DNA of 64,000 bases from Lutraria lutraria. Its lineage: Eukaryota; Mollusca; Bivalvia; Venerida; Mactridae. Each line of letters opens with the position of its first letter. The first letter of the stretch is position 1. Under the pieces are notes generated by a model, which saw only the letters and a program-made list of their open reading frames with translations, searched no databases and was not told the origin of the DNA. A program made the translations under genes and the position numbers. Where the stretch lies: assembly GCA_964023205.1 (NCBI GenBank), contig OZ026833.1:4958965-5022964 (forward strand). Reading direction: 5' to 3'. Of this stretch, positions 47,801 to 58,850 are shown piece after piece.

Positions 47801-48250
47801 GGATAACACCAGAACGGACAGTAGAGCCAGGATAACACCAGAACGGACAGTAGAGCCAGGATAACACCAGAACGGACAGTAGAGCCAGGATAACACCAGA
47901 ACGGACAGTAAGACCAGGATAACACCAGAACGGACAGTAGGACCAGGATAACACCAGAACGGACAGTAGAGCCAGGATAACACCAGAACGGACAGTAGAG
48001 CCAGGATAACACCAGAACGGACAGTAGGACCAGGATAACACCAGAACGGACAGTAGGACCAGGATAACACCAGAACGGACAGTAGAGCCAGGATAACACC
48101 AGAACGGACAGTAGAGCCAGGATAACACCAGAACGGACAGTAGGACCAGGATAACACCAGAACGGACAGTAGGACCAGGATAACACCAGAACGGACAGTA
48201 GAGCCAGGATAACACCAGGACGGACAGTAGGACCAGGAGAACACCAGGAT

Positions 48251-49276
48251 ACATCTTTCGATTTTAATTAAAACAGGAATTTACTAACAATGAAAAGGGT
48301 AGTCATGACGTTCGAGTATGTCTGAATTTACTTGTATTTGTAATTAGAGTAAAGAAAAAAATGGTATTATTTAATTTGGATTTGTGTTATTAGTTAGAAT
48401 AGGTAATTAAAATTGTGATCACAATCATAAAATTTAACATTGGTGGCAGTGGTGGGATCATGATAAAATTCAGACGAAACACAAACGTGAAATATTGTAG
48501 TATTCGTCTTGTATAGAGTGCACATTTAATTATTTAATCATATATAATCCAGCACAATATTTACTAATTACTGTAAAATAAAATTGGATTAAATTTGATT
48601 TACGAATTTTGAAATATATACGGGTTTACGATGTTTCGGGATATGCGAATTTTCATATAGATTGTTAACACTCAAAGGGTGACTGATACAAACGATAAGT
48701 CGTTTAGGGCCTATCCCTTTACAGTCTAGACTTTTCCCAAAACCGCAAAATATACATACAACCATATTCACATGTGACACATGTGCGTAAAATATATATT
48801 TTCAAAGGGTTGTGGTTTTATAAGGGATCAAAATGTTAGTCTGTCAGTAGTTAAAACTTGAAGATTTTTTTCCGGTAATAAAGAAGCGGTTGTCACGTTT
48901 TTCGTTGGAAACTCTCCGCTTGTAAGGCATAAAATTTAATCGAAAGCACGGTTTAAGAATGATAGTAAAATGTTTTAATGTATACATAATAGTAACCACA
49001 ATCCTTGGATACAGGGGTATATAGAAAAACTTCATCTTACGTGTACAACAGATGTATACACTTTATACATGTCATTTATATCGTTACCAGTACAGCGGAC
49101 CTAAAATGGGTTAAGTCAGGAGTTCAACATTCCAATTTCTGAGAATCTTTTTCGCATGATACGAGTCGTACGTTAAAAATATGTTATCGACTGTTTTCTA
49201 TATTTTTGTGTTTATAGAACTGTTCAGGCATTTGAAGATGATGGCTAAACTTAGTAACTTAATATGGGGACAGGCC
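48251..49276. other. AT-rich non-coding, nothing recognised
   Basis: No supported feature past the end of the 29-bp array. Confidence 0.4.
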
Positions 49277-49459
49277 TACAGAGCAACCTCTTCAGAGCGG
49301 TCCTCTCTTGAACAACACACCTCCCGTTAACAACATGATTTTTCCCAACTGTACGATTTAACTATCAATTTAACATTGCAAGAGCATCAAGTTGTCAACA
49401 ACAACAACAACAACAACAACAACATATTTATGTTGTAGCTTTGGAGAAGTTGCTCTGTA
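49277..49459 (-). mobile_element. MITE family A, copy A6
   Basis: The left end is TACAGAGCAACCTCTTCAGA and the right end GGAGAAGTTGCTCTGTA. The interior has CTCTCTTGAACAACACACC and an expanded CAACAACAA run (about 49398-49422) where other copies have a short GTTGTTGTT run. Confidence 0.75.
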
Positions 49460-50100
49460 TTTGAGCTGTAAATAAATTTTAACGCTAACCCCCCCCCCCC
49501 CCAACAACAACAACAGCAGACATGGCGAAGTATTTTTTGAGATAATGTTGTGTTAATATTTAACTTATCCTACCTGCTTTTTTATTATTTTCAAGAAGTT
49601 CGACCTAGATTTATACGAATCGCTATCGGCCTGTAAGATTTACTGGAATTTTATTCCCTCGATTAAATATTCGCACTGTTCCTTTGATCTGGTCTGACAG
49701 ACCAATCGAGCGTATCCAAATACATCTTATTTTATAGAACCCATATGTTTAGGAATTTCCAAGGAATCCTTAGTACTTGATTTTTAAACTTCAAAGACAG
49801 AGCATTCCATTCTTTATGTCTGCTACAACAAAAAAGGAAAATTATTTTTCTTTTATAGTAAGGAAGATCCAAAAAAATGTTGTCTTTGTACATTAAAAAC
49901 AGGAATAGTATGTTTGATCGACTATCTGAGATAAAACTGTACCCAAACACACTCGTACATGCAAGCCATGAAGAATTGACCGGTAGATGCTGAAATAGTA
50001 TGGCAGAAATTCACAAAAATGGAAGTGCAATCGGTGTGTATAATCTGTACTGAATCGTGAACTTATTTATTAGCTGACATTTAACTGCACCGAGATATCG
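49460..50100. other. Non-coding with poly-C run
   Basis: A C-run lies at 49490-49502. The 72-codon minus-strand frame (49732-49950) is unsupported. Confidence 0.4.
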
Positions 50101-50240
50101 GAAGAAGGGCATCACACATATTAAAGGGCCGTGGGAACCCCTAAATATCAAATAATTTTGGCATTAATGGTAATTAAATAGGACTGTAACTGATTCTCCC
50201 CCCACACCCGTTGTCAGACAAAATCTAAATGTAGACCCTC
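50101..50240 (+). mobile_element. Interspersed repeat family E, copy E1
   Basis: GAAGAAGGGCATC, CCCCTAAATATC, TTCTCCCCCCACACCC and GTCAGACAAAATCTAAAT match, in order, the reverse complement of 52485-52592. The element class is unknown. Confidence 0.6.
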
Positions 50241-50503
50241 CCAATCTGAAATTGCAACCCACGGGCACATAATATGTAAATATACAGTTAAATATGTGTA
50301 CTAAACCACCCTTGGGCAAGACTGCATATATCTTGTATGAAATATGTCTGTCGATACTTTATATGGACAGTTTGTTTTGTCTACTTAGATATTCCGTCAT
50401 ATGCTCAAGTTCATTAAAGCCCACCTTTTGAAATTCTTCAGCGTAGCTTTGTCATTTTTTAGCGGTGTCTCGCGGACATTTTGTCTTATTTAACTACAAC
50501 TGC

Positions 50504-50610
50504 TGCCTAGTGGTAATGGAGCCCGCCTTCGGTGCAGGGATCGAACGTGTACACTGATGCCGTCGGTTGATGAGCCTCGATTAGATAGGTAATGCCCGGC
50601 GCCCGGCAAA
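50504..50610 (+). mobile_element. tRNA-like SINE head fragment
   Basis: CCTAGTGGTAATGGAGCCC, CGCCTTCGGTGCAGGG and ATCGAACGTG follow the order of a tRNA A box, anticodon arm and B box, though the B box is damaged. Confidence 0.4.
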
Positions 50611-50869
50611 GAAGAAGCATGGATTTGAAGAAACTGTTCTCCAAAGAATAGGTGTCTTTATGCCAACTTGACCGGTCCTTTAACAGGAGCCCTTAATAGC
50701 GCTTCGCATTTTGCATATCAACTTTCTGAAAATACATCAGATTTAATTGTCCTTTAAACACCTGTGTTATGACCATAAGCAAGGTAAAACTAAATCATTA
50801 CAGTGTTCTAATATAACAGAAACATTACTTCTGGTATGTCCTTTTAATTATGCGGATGTAACCAGCACT
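50611..50869. other. Short interval before the 33-bp array
   Basis: No supported feature. Confidence 0.4.
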
Positions 50870-51800
50870 GAATTGTTTACGTCGCAGACATGTATTCCAT
50901 TGAATTGCTTACGTCATCAGACATGTCCTCTATTGAATTGCTTACGTCTGCAGATATGTTTTCTATTGAATTGCTTACGTCATCAGACATGTCTTCTATT
51001 GAATTCTTTACGTCTGCAGACATGTCTTCTATTGAATTGCTTACGTCTGCAGACATGTCTTCTATTGAATAGTTTTCGTCATCAGACATGTTTCTATTGA
51101 ACTGTTTACGTCTGCCGATATGTCTTCTATTGAATTGTTTACGGCATCAGACATGTCTTCCATTGAACTGTTTACGTCTGCATACATGTCTTCTATTGAA
51201 TTGTCCGAACGTCTGCGGACATTGCTATCTATTAAACTGTTTACGTCTGCGGACATGTCTTCTATTAAAATGTCTATGTCAGCGGACATTGACTTGTTAA
51301 TGTCTTTAGACTTGGTATGTATTGAATTGCTTACATCATCAGACATGACTTCTATTGAAATGCTTGCTTACGTCTGCAGACATGTCTTCTGTTGAATTGC
51401 TTACGTCATCAGACATGCATTCGATTGAATTGTTTACGACTGCAGACATATCTTCTATTGCTTACGTCTGCGGACATTGTTATCTATTGATTTGTTTACA
51501 TCTGCTGTCATGTATTCTGTTGACATTGTCTACGTCTGCGGACATGTCTTTTATTGAATTGTTTACGTCTGCGGAAATGCCTTCTATTAAATTGTTTACC
51601 TCTGCAGACATGTCTTCTATTGAATTGTCTACGTCTGCGGACATTGTTATCTGTTATACTGTTTTCGTCTGCGGACATGTCTTCTATTGAATTGCTTACG
51701 TCTGAAGACATTGTTATCTTAAAAGTGTTTACGTTTGTAGATATTGCTAACAAAGGCTTAGTTTTGTCTGCAGATTTTGCCTGCCTAAACCTGTTTATGT
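50870..51800 (+). repeat. 33-bp tandem array with p53-like half-sites, about 28 units
   Basis: The unit is TTACGTCTGCAGACATGTCT then TCTATTGAATTGC, 33 bp. Since 33 is a multiple of three, several frames on both strands stay open as 11-residue periods (MSSIELLTSAD-type and MSADVSNSIED-type). Neither reading has a supported gene structure. At least ten units carry AGACATGTCT, GGACATGTCT, AGACATGTCC or AGACATGTTT, all fitting RRRCWWGYYY (for example 50985, 51018, 51051, 51149, 51251, 51606, 51673). Some units are shortened or lack the palindrome. Confidence 0.9.
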
Positions 51801-52484
51801 CTGTTGACATTGTTCTTGTAACATTGTTCTCATGTTTCCGTACATATTCGCTGACATGGATTATTTCCGTACAGCCTCGTTTTCACACCCACCTGTTGTG
51901 ACCGATATAACGACTGTGGATTTTCGTCTGACAAAATGTGTGCTTCGTCTGCTTCAAGCGGTGTCAGAAAAACGCTTGTCTTTAGAAAATGGTGATTATT
52001 CAAAGGAGCGACGGGACACCAGTATGCTGTAATATATCAATGTTACATGATAGGTAGTCTGGCTTCCGGCGTAGTTTGTTATACAAGACATTATTTATAT
52101 ACTTCACAACTACAATATAGGAGATAATTTCTGATGTCACATTAATATGCGTGGTCTTGTAAAATGATCTTGAAGGGATATGTGCATGGTGACATTTAAT
52201 TATATTGACCACACGTTACTAGGAGTGTTTAATTCATAACGCAAGATTGACAGTGAGTATAACTATCTGTGTGGTATATGTCGGCAGAAACTGTTACATT
52301 CAACCGAAGGATGATATTTTAATATGCACATGTGCTTGTTAGGGAAGCTATTAAGGATCTGGATTGATTTCTGTTTACATTGCTATTTCAATGAACGAAT
52401 AACGTTCATTTACGAATATGAAGTACGAAATAATAATTCAGACAGGCCCATTTGAAGCATAATCAAATTTGATGGGGTACGTGG
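51801..52484. other. Short ATG frame after the 33-bp array, otherwise non-coding
   Basis: An ATG frame of 66 codons runs 51832-52032 and ends with VSEKRLSLENGDYSKERR. It has protein-like composition but no recognised family. Its start lies at the decayed edge of the 33-bp array, which argues for chance. The remainder shows nothing. Confidence 0.3.
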
Positions 52485-52592
52485 GGCTTGGCCCATTTAA
52501 GATTTTGTCTGACACCGAGGGGGGGGGAGCAATTAATATAGTCGTTTTAATGACTATTGCAGTCAAACTATTAGGGATTTAGGGATGCCCTC
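52485..52592 (-). mobile_element. Interspersed repeat family E, copy E2
   Basis: The reverse complement has GAGGAGGGCATCCCTAAATC, a C9 run and GTGTCAGACAAAATCTTAAA, matching E1. It lies on the other side of the 33-bp array in inverted orientation. Confidence 0.6.
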
Positions 52593-53169
52593 CTCTTTAG
52601 GTTAGACATACAATAAACATGTTAATGTATCGTCATGTCCCCTTCTCGAGAGAGGATACCTTACAAGTAAACAACATTACATGTGGCCCCTATTAAATCA
52701 GGGAGCTAGTCTATTACATTGTGTCATGAGAAATGTACTGTATGGTATCCGACTCCTGAGAATTTATCTTTTCTGTTTTTCTTCTTGTACTGTTCCTCTG
52801 TCTTGAACTACGTTCCCCGTCTTGTTTAGCGATTTTCATTTTTTGGCGGGAAAAGTATGTAAGAATAATTACTGGGAAATAGGGCATTCTCAGTTAACGC
52901 TTACATCATAAACATGAATAAGGGTTAAAGGTCGATGATCAAGACAGTGGTACATATCAGTCAGCAAATCCTTATTATGACGCATATCAGATGTTGTTAT
53001 CGCTGAGACGTATGTATTTGAATCTCGAACAAGACATGATCGGTCAATATGGATCGCATTACGCCTATGATAATAAATGTCTTTAATCAGGTTCTGCATA
53101 AATATGTGGAGAAGTTTGCCGCTTTTTTGAAATGAGAAAATTTGATTTTAAGTACGGGTAGGGGGTCCT
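52593..53169. other. Non-coding, nothing recognised
   Basis: No supported frame or repeat. Confidence 0.4.
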
Positions 53170-54090
53170 AGAGCACTGGTTAGTACTGGAAGTTCATCCT
53201 CGAGCAGCACTGATTAGTACTGGTAGGTAACTCTTGAGTAATGATTAGTGCGGGTAGATGACCCTGGAGCACTGGTTTGTTAAAGCACTGGTTAGTACGG
53301 GTAAAATAAACCTGGAACACTGTCTAGTACTGGTAGGTAACTCTTGAGTAATGATTAGTGCGGGTAGATGTCCCTGGAGCACTAGTTTGTTAAAGCACTG
53401 GTTAGTACGGGTTAAAATAAACCTTGAACACTGGTTAGTACTGGTAGGTAACTCTTGAGTAATGATTAGTGCGGGTAGATGTCCCTGGAGCACTAGTTTG
53501 TTAAAGCACTGGTTAGTACGGGTTAAAATAAACCTTGAACACTGATTAGTACTGGTAGGTAACTCTTGAGTAATGATTAGTGCGGGTAGATGACCCTGGA
53601 GCACTGGTTTGTTAAAGCACTGGTTAGTACGGGTAAAATAGACCTGGAACACTGTCTAGTACTGGTAGGTAACTCTTGAGTAATGATTAGTGCGGGTAGA
53701 TGGCCCTGGAGCACAGGTTTGTTAAAGCACTGGTTAGTACGGGTTAAAATAAACCTGGAACACTGTCTAGTACTGGTAGGTAACTCTTGAGTAATGATTA
53801 GTGCGGGTAGATGGCCCTGGAGCACTGGTTAGCTGAAGCACTGGTTAGTACGGGTTAAAATAAACCTGGAACACTGGATAATACTGGTAGGTAACTCTTG
53901 AGTAATGATTAGTGCGAGTAGATGGCCTTGGAGCACTGGTTTGTTAAAGCACTGGTTAGTACGGGTTAAAATAGACCTGGAACACTGGTTAGTACTGGTA
54001 GGCTACCCTCGAGCACTGGTTAGCTGAAGCACTGGTTACTACGGGTTAAAATAAACCTGGAACACTGTCTAGTACTGGTAGGTAACAATG
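53170..54090 (+). repeat. 110/111-bp tandem array, about eight copies
   Basis: The landmark CTCTTGAGTAATGATTAGTG recurs at 53231, 53341, 53452, 53563, 53673, 53784 and 53895, spacing 110 or 111 bp. Inside each unit, CACTGGTTAGTACGGG and ACTGGTTAGTACTGG form nested shorter repeats. The minus-strand frames reading as a 37-residue period (TRTNQCFNK ... PALIITQELPTST) are array by-products. The right end degrades near 54000-54090. Confidence 0.95.
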
Positions 54091-55029
54091 TACTGTGAAG
54101 TCGGAATACGTATTACGGTAGTTATTAATACTTAAATTTTTGGAGACATGTCAGAAATATCACCGTCGAAAATGAGAAACCTGTTATCTGACAAAATCTT
54201 AAACATAGGTAAAAATGTTCGTTAATATACAAGAAGCTTTACGTTGCTTTTACTCATAGAATGAGCACATCGTACAATGTATTTTGAACTACGATATTTA
54301 TGCGCTGCGGAATCATTGAAGATCAAAGCTTTGGATTATGTTTGAATGTTTTTTCCATGGATGACGTCATTGTAAAAGCCTTAGGGTTAACCACACACTG
54401 TTGATTTAATAGACGCGAACGTTTACTATTATAATTAAAATGTTCATTTCTGCAATTTTTATAAATCATACGCGGCAAGCAATATGCGTTTATTATTTAG
54501 TGTGGCTTGAAGCTATCGCTGCAGACAAGTTATGAAAATTTGGTCTATAAAAGCATACAGAAGATTTGTGGTTACATTGTGTTAATTAGTGGGTGAAGTT
54601 GTGGGAAGAACTTGTTGAGGACTTGAACATTTTTCTCGTGCTTTAAGTGGGGTCACGTGACTGGGTGGTGAACCTGAAACAGAGAAAACTTCATAAACAG
54701 AGAAAAAAAACTTTCTGTTGCATGACGATTCTTTTACGAACGTGGATACATATAAGTATACATCATCGGCATTAGATTTTCAATTTTTCATTGAAAGTTA
54801 AATATTTCTGCAAAGTCATCATTTAATACCAAAGACAAATTTCATTAATCCAAGGACAAGACATTAGATTTGGAACGTAATTAAAATACGCATATCTCAG
54901 ACCCTAGCGCAGATAGAATAAGAAGAAAACAATCCATAAGATCATGGAGAAAATAAAATTAACTTCATAAAATGAAACTTCTTAAAACTTCCTCACTACA
55001 TATATTGTATAACTTTACCTTTATCAAAC
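54091..55029. other. Non-coding, nothing recognised
   Basis: A TGACGTCA palindrome lies at 54362-54369. No gene. Confidence 0.4.
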
Positions 55030-55159
55030 TACAGACAAGCCTGTGTAAGCCGCCACCTCCGAATACAGGTCATTCAAAACCGCTATTGATTATTTAGAAT
55101 AACCTCCGAATAAAGTCCACTTATCAAGGGTGGCCTTTCAGTCCGAAGGTTTGGCTGTA
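55030..55159 (+). mobile_element. MITE family B, short copy B5
   Basis: It begins TACAGACAAGCCTGTGTAAG and ends GAAGGTTTGGCTGTA, with ACCTCCGAATACAGG, TATTGATTATTTAGAA and GGGTGGCCTTTCAG in order. It is 130 bp and near-complete in structure. Confidence 0.75.
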
Positions 55160-56149
55160 ATGTTATTGTGCTATTATTGTTATTATTATGAAATTAGTGC
55201 TCTGCACCTACAAAAAATGTATTTATTGCAAACGTAAATCATTTTATGTCCTTATACTCTGTCACTCGTACAACTTGCCACCCGATTCATTCATAACAGA
55301 AACAGTGGTATATTTATACGTGAGATCTGACACAAAAAAATATAACATCTCAGGAATAAAAGACGGAAAACAGTTTACGGAATGTGGCTGAATATATGTG
55401 TCGTAACCCAGAGTGCTACAATGTGCGATAGATTATCCACAGACAGGCTAGGATTAGCGCGCATGGGTGTGTCTTTTTTTGATTGTATAGTAAATATTCA
55501 CATGGTTAGATACGACAAACAGATGTTGATTTTATCATGTGTTTTGTAAACGAGGGTTGATGAAAAAATTCGGGCACTGGGTCCATTTATTAATCATGCA
55601 TCGAAAAAAGTTCTAAAATATGATGATAAAAATCATTTTTTGCCGAGGAAAATTAACAACTTCAGGTAATATTTTTAGTAACAGAGAATCAGAGCTCATG
55701 TGCAGGTACCTTTTGACCAGCCCTCTCAATTATTTTTTTACTCGCCGTAACATGTTGTTCGATAAGATTCAATATACACCGTAACTTTGCTTTTCTAACT
55801 AAACGAACTACATTGTATTAGAAATAAAGTGGTGATGTAATACATTCAAGGTTATTCCACAAATATGTAAATACATAGCACGTGTCATTAATTAATTAGA
55901 ACAGTATGAGATTCTGTTCAAGACGACTACACATATATTCTGGGTCGCGATTCTAAGATAATTAAGAACCTATATAATATTACAAACCAATATATGAATG
56001 TTGAAATACTTATACTAAACAACGAGATTACAACAATTCAAAGAATGAAATTATATATAGCCATAATATGCACGTCAAAATTGACCATGCATTCGAGAAA
56101 CTGGACAGCGGAACATTAAAACTTTTAATCTTATAGAAGTAAAATGGTA
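55160..56149. other. AT-rich non-coding, nothing recognised
   Basis: No supported frame or repeat family. Confidence 0.4.
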
Positions 56150-56336
56150 TACAGTGAAACCTTGCTAACAACAACCTCAACAATACCACCACCTCGTTAC
56201 AGCGGCCGCTTTCGACCACGTTTTAATGCTTCCTCTCTTTATTAATCTTACAATGAGGCCACCTTTATATTAAGATACAAAATTTGATGTATTTTATTCA
56301 AGTTCCAGAGTTGGTCGTAATATTGAGGTTGCTGTA
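56150..56336. mobile_element. MITE related to family A
   Basis: It begins TACAGTGAAACCTTGCTAAC then AACAACCTCAACAATACC, and ends GTCGTAATATTGAGGTTGCT then GTA, so the right end reverse-complemented (TACAGCAACCTCAATATTAC) matches the left interior. The TA-bounded ends and CAACCTC words suggest a diverged relative of family A. Confidence 0.5.
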
Positions 56337-56439
56337 AATGAACAATAGTAGTTTTATATTATATTGCATTTCCTTTTTTATAAGCATTTTCAAGACTCCA
56401 CTGACGTAATGGTGTTCAAAATCACGATGTGATGGAGTT

Positions 56440-56665
56440 ATAAGCACAGAATGCATGTCAGTCCGGACTTACGTTACATTGATATAGCCACTGGATGTAT
56501 GACATACTTAATGTCAACCCGGATTAATGTTACATTAAAATATCCACTCGATGCATGTCACAGGCATTATGTCAGTACTGTTGTATGACACATACTGAAT
56601 GTCAGTTCAGGCTACGTTACATTGATATTTCTAACCACTCAGGATATGGCACAGAATGTATCTGG
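56440..56665 (+). repeat. About 60-bp imperfect tandem repeat, 3-4 copies
   Basis: ATGTCAGTCCGGACTTACG, ATGTCAACCCGGATTAATG and ATGTCAGTTCAGGCTACG each precede TTACATTRATAT, a CCACTSGAT-type word and a TGACAYA word. The ATG frame at 56555-56818 begins within it and is not supported. Confidence 0.65.
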
Positions 56666-57269
56666 TACTTTGATAAATTCTTCTCAGTCATACTGAAAAG
56701 TAACGTATTGGCAGTCTGGGAAAACCTGTCAGATGTTACCGCAGAAAATTTGAAATATCGCGGACAACGCCCCAACTCCTCTTGCGATTATTGTAATTAC
56801 ATCTTGCTGTTGTTATAGCATTGTGTCAAGTAAGATAACTAGATTATGTAAGTTACATAATTATCAGGGGCGTAGTCAGGCGTACGCACTAATACACGTG
56901 CGTAACATGAATTTGAAAATTAAAAATATATGCGGCCTAAAAGTCGAAAACTAAGGGGGTGTAGCCATGCCCAGCAGCAGAAGGGATTACCCTCGCACAC
57001 TACCCCTAGATCACGGTCGATTAGAGAGATATCAGACATAAGAAAAGTTATATAAACAAACTTTGAACTATCGAATCAATGTTCGGGATTTACACATAAC
57101 AATATTATTAGATATTCATCGCATCTTGTAAACAAACACACGTGTTACGGTCCCATGTGCACGCAGACACTGTATGTTGATTACAAGAAAATAATATGCC
57201 CCTTCCGGTGGACTTTAAAGTTTTTTATTTAATGACAATACACAAATTTGATCATAAAAAATCTCCAAA
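56666..57269. other. Non-coding; possible DNA-transposon end
   Basis: CAGGGGCGTAGTCAGGCG (near 56867) followed by GCGGCCTAAAAGTCG and GGGTGTAGCC resembles DNA-transposon termini of the CAGGGGCG type, but no partner end was found. Confidence 0.25.
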
Positions 57270-57279
57270 CTGTCAATGA

Positions 57280-57345
57280 CGGGTTTTAAAAGAACGACCT
57301 TTATTGACTGAGTTTCCTTTATTCAGAGGTGACTAGCTGTGTAAC
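57280..57345 (+). mobile_element. MITE family B fragment, copy B6
   Basis: ACGACCTTTATTGACTGAG then CCTTTATTCAGAGGTGACTA and AGCTGTGTA are the right-hand family words. The left part and the exact terminus are missing. Confidence 0.5.
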
Positions 57346-57349
57346 TTTA

Positions 57350-57735
57350 AGGACTCGAATTAATCCCTCAAGTTAATCCCCCAAGTTTATCACTCAAGTC
57401 AATCACTCATGTTTATCACTCAAGTTTATGACTTATGTTAATCCCTCAAGTTAAACCCACAAGTTTATCCCCCAGATTTTTCACTCAAGTGAATCATTCA
57501 TGTTTATCACTCAAGTTTATGACTCAAGTTAATCGCTCAAGTTCATCGATTAAGTTTCTCACTCAAGTTTATCACTCAAGTTAATCACCCAAGTCAATCA
57601 CTCAAGTTAATCTATCAAGTTTATCACACAAGTTTATCACTTAGGTTTATCATTCAACGTAATCACTCAAATTTATCACTTAAGTTCATAAATCAAGTTT
57701 ATCACTCAAGTTAATCACTCAAGTTAATAACGTCT
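57350..57735 (+). repeat. 12-bp tandem repeat, about 32 imperfect units
   Basis: The unit is ATCACTCAAGTT with T/A alternation (TTTATCACTCAAG and TTAATCACTCAAG), drifting to ATCCCTCAAGTT at the left edge. Confidence 0.9.
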
Positions 57736-58684
57736 TTGGATCTCACCTTGGCTTTAAAAAAGTTTGTTTCTGCATGGTTACACGTCCCTCAACAATAAGG
57801 TAGGTACTATGTATTCAGGGATGTTTTTATTATTTAATTATTCAAGCGGGTGGAAAAATTTAAAAAAGGAGACAGTGAGTGTACCGTTTATTGGGTCGCG
57901 GGAAAAATATGGTAACAAGAAACAAACAATTTTACGTCTTATCGAAGAAATTATAAGGAAATCAGAGATTGTATTTATCAGTTTGAGATACAAGTTATAG
58001 ACCTGATTACATATCCACTTCCTCCGCTCTGAAGTTTTGAAGTACAAACTTTAGATGAAAATTGAGAAGTTATGTCGAGTTACGAGTATGTTAAGGTGGG
58101 TTAATAGACAGGAAATGACGTCATTCACAATAAAAACGGTAATTTAGGCTATAAAACACGATAAACTATCAGTGGTGTTAAATCACGCATTTCCTTATTC
58201 TAACCGCCCGTTTATCATGGTTGTAGATAATTGAACAGTAAAGGAACTCCTTTTTAAACCACTTCTATTCGTCCATTCATACCTCGATACTGAAAAGGAT
58301 TCTATAGGGCCCCTACGTAATATTGTTATGTTGTAATGAAATATTTCATATCACCGAGATCGTGGTATTTTTGAAATGAAATCAATTCTTTAGGGGTCAA
58401 TGACCCTGCAAATATTTAGCGTTTTTTTGCCGAAGGAGGGATTTCGATTTTTAGAAATTTCTGTTTGAATTTGATCGACGTTTTGTGTTGGTATTTGATA
58501 ACTACAGCGGCAAGAAAAAAGGAACGCCGTATTGCTCATTTCAACGGTGTACTATATACGTTCATTGATGCTACGTAGGACAACAATTAATTCAATTTTT
58601 GGTGTTTGGTTGGAAATGCATAATTCTATCTTAAATAAATCGTTGTAAATTAATACAAAAAATATTTATATACAAATCACAAAG
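57736..58684. other. Non-coding, nothing recognised
   Basis: A 78-codon frame at 57764-58000 opens at a non-ATG codon and lacks recognisable features. Confidence 0.4.
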
Positions 58685-58850
58685 CATAGATTTCCAAACT
58701 GACAATGGATAATTTTCCAAACTGAAAATCTGGAATTTTCCAAATTGATAATTTTCCCAATGAATACTTTTCCAAGTTGAATGTTGATAATTTTCCATAT
58801 TGATATTCAATAATTTTCCCAAATGATAATTTTCCAAATTTTTAATATTG
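58685..58850 (+). repeat. Degenerate AT-rich tandem repeat (AATTTTCCAAA type)
   Basis: GATAATTTTCCAAACTGA-like words recur roughly every 17-29 bp (for example near 58709, 58732, 58749, 58790, 58812, 58827). The minus-strand frame reading WENYQ-type repeats is derived from it. Confidence 0.75.

Larger units (their letters stand above)
38331..48250 (-). repeat. 29-bp minisatellite, about 329 copies
   Basis: The plus-strand unit is CCAGGATAACACCAGAACGG followed by ACAGTAGAG or ACAGTAGGA, 29 bp either way. These two variant classes alternate irregularly along the array; rarer variants replace GAACGG with GGACGG. The reverse complement has no stop in any frame and 29 is not a multiple of three, so all three minus-strand frames are open and each cycles through an 87-bp, 29-residue period (LSWLYCPFWCYPGSTVRSGV type). 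The longest such frame spans over 9.3 kb. Units differ by only a few substitutions, indicating recent homogenisation. The array is interrupted by two identical-looking spacers. Confidence 0.97.

Noticed and set aside
38331..48250. CRISPR array, because the repeat is 29 bp
   Set aside because: Units are head to tail without unique spacers, there are no cas genes, and the rest of the window is eukaryotic.
50877..51395. Opposing 60-117 codon frames in the 33-bp array
   Set aside because: Frames are open on both strands because 33 is a multiple of three and the unit is stop-poor; no unique domain is attached.
56555..56818. ATG frame of 87 codons
   Set aside because: It begins within a degenerate tandem repeat and has no recognisable domain or splice context.
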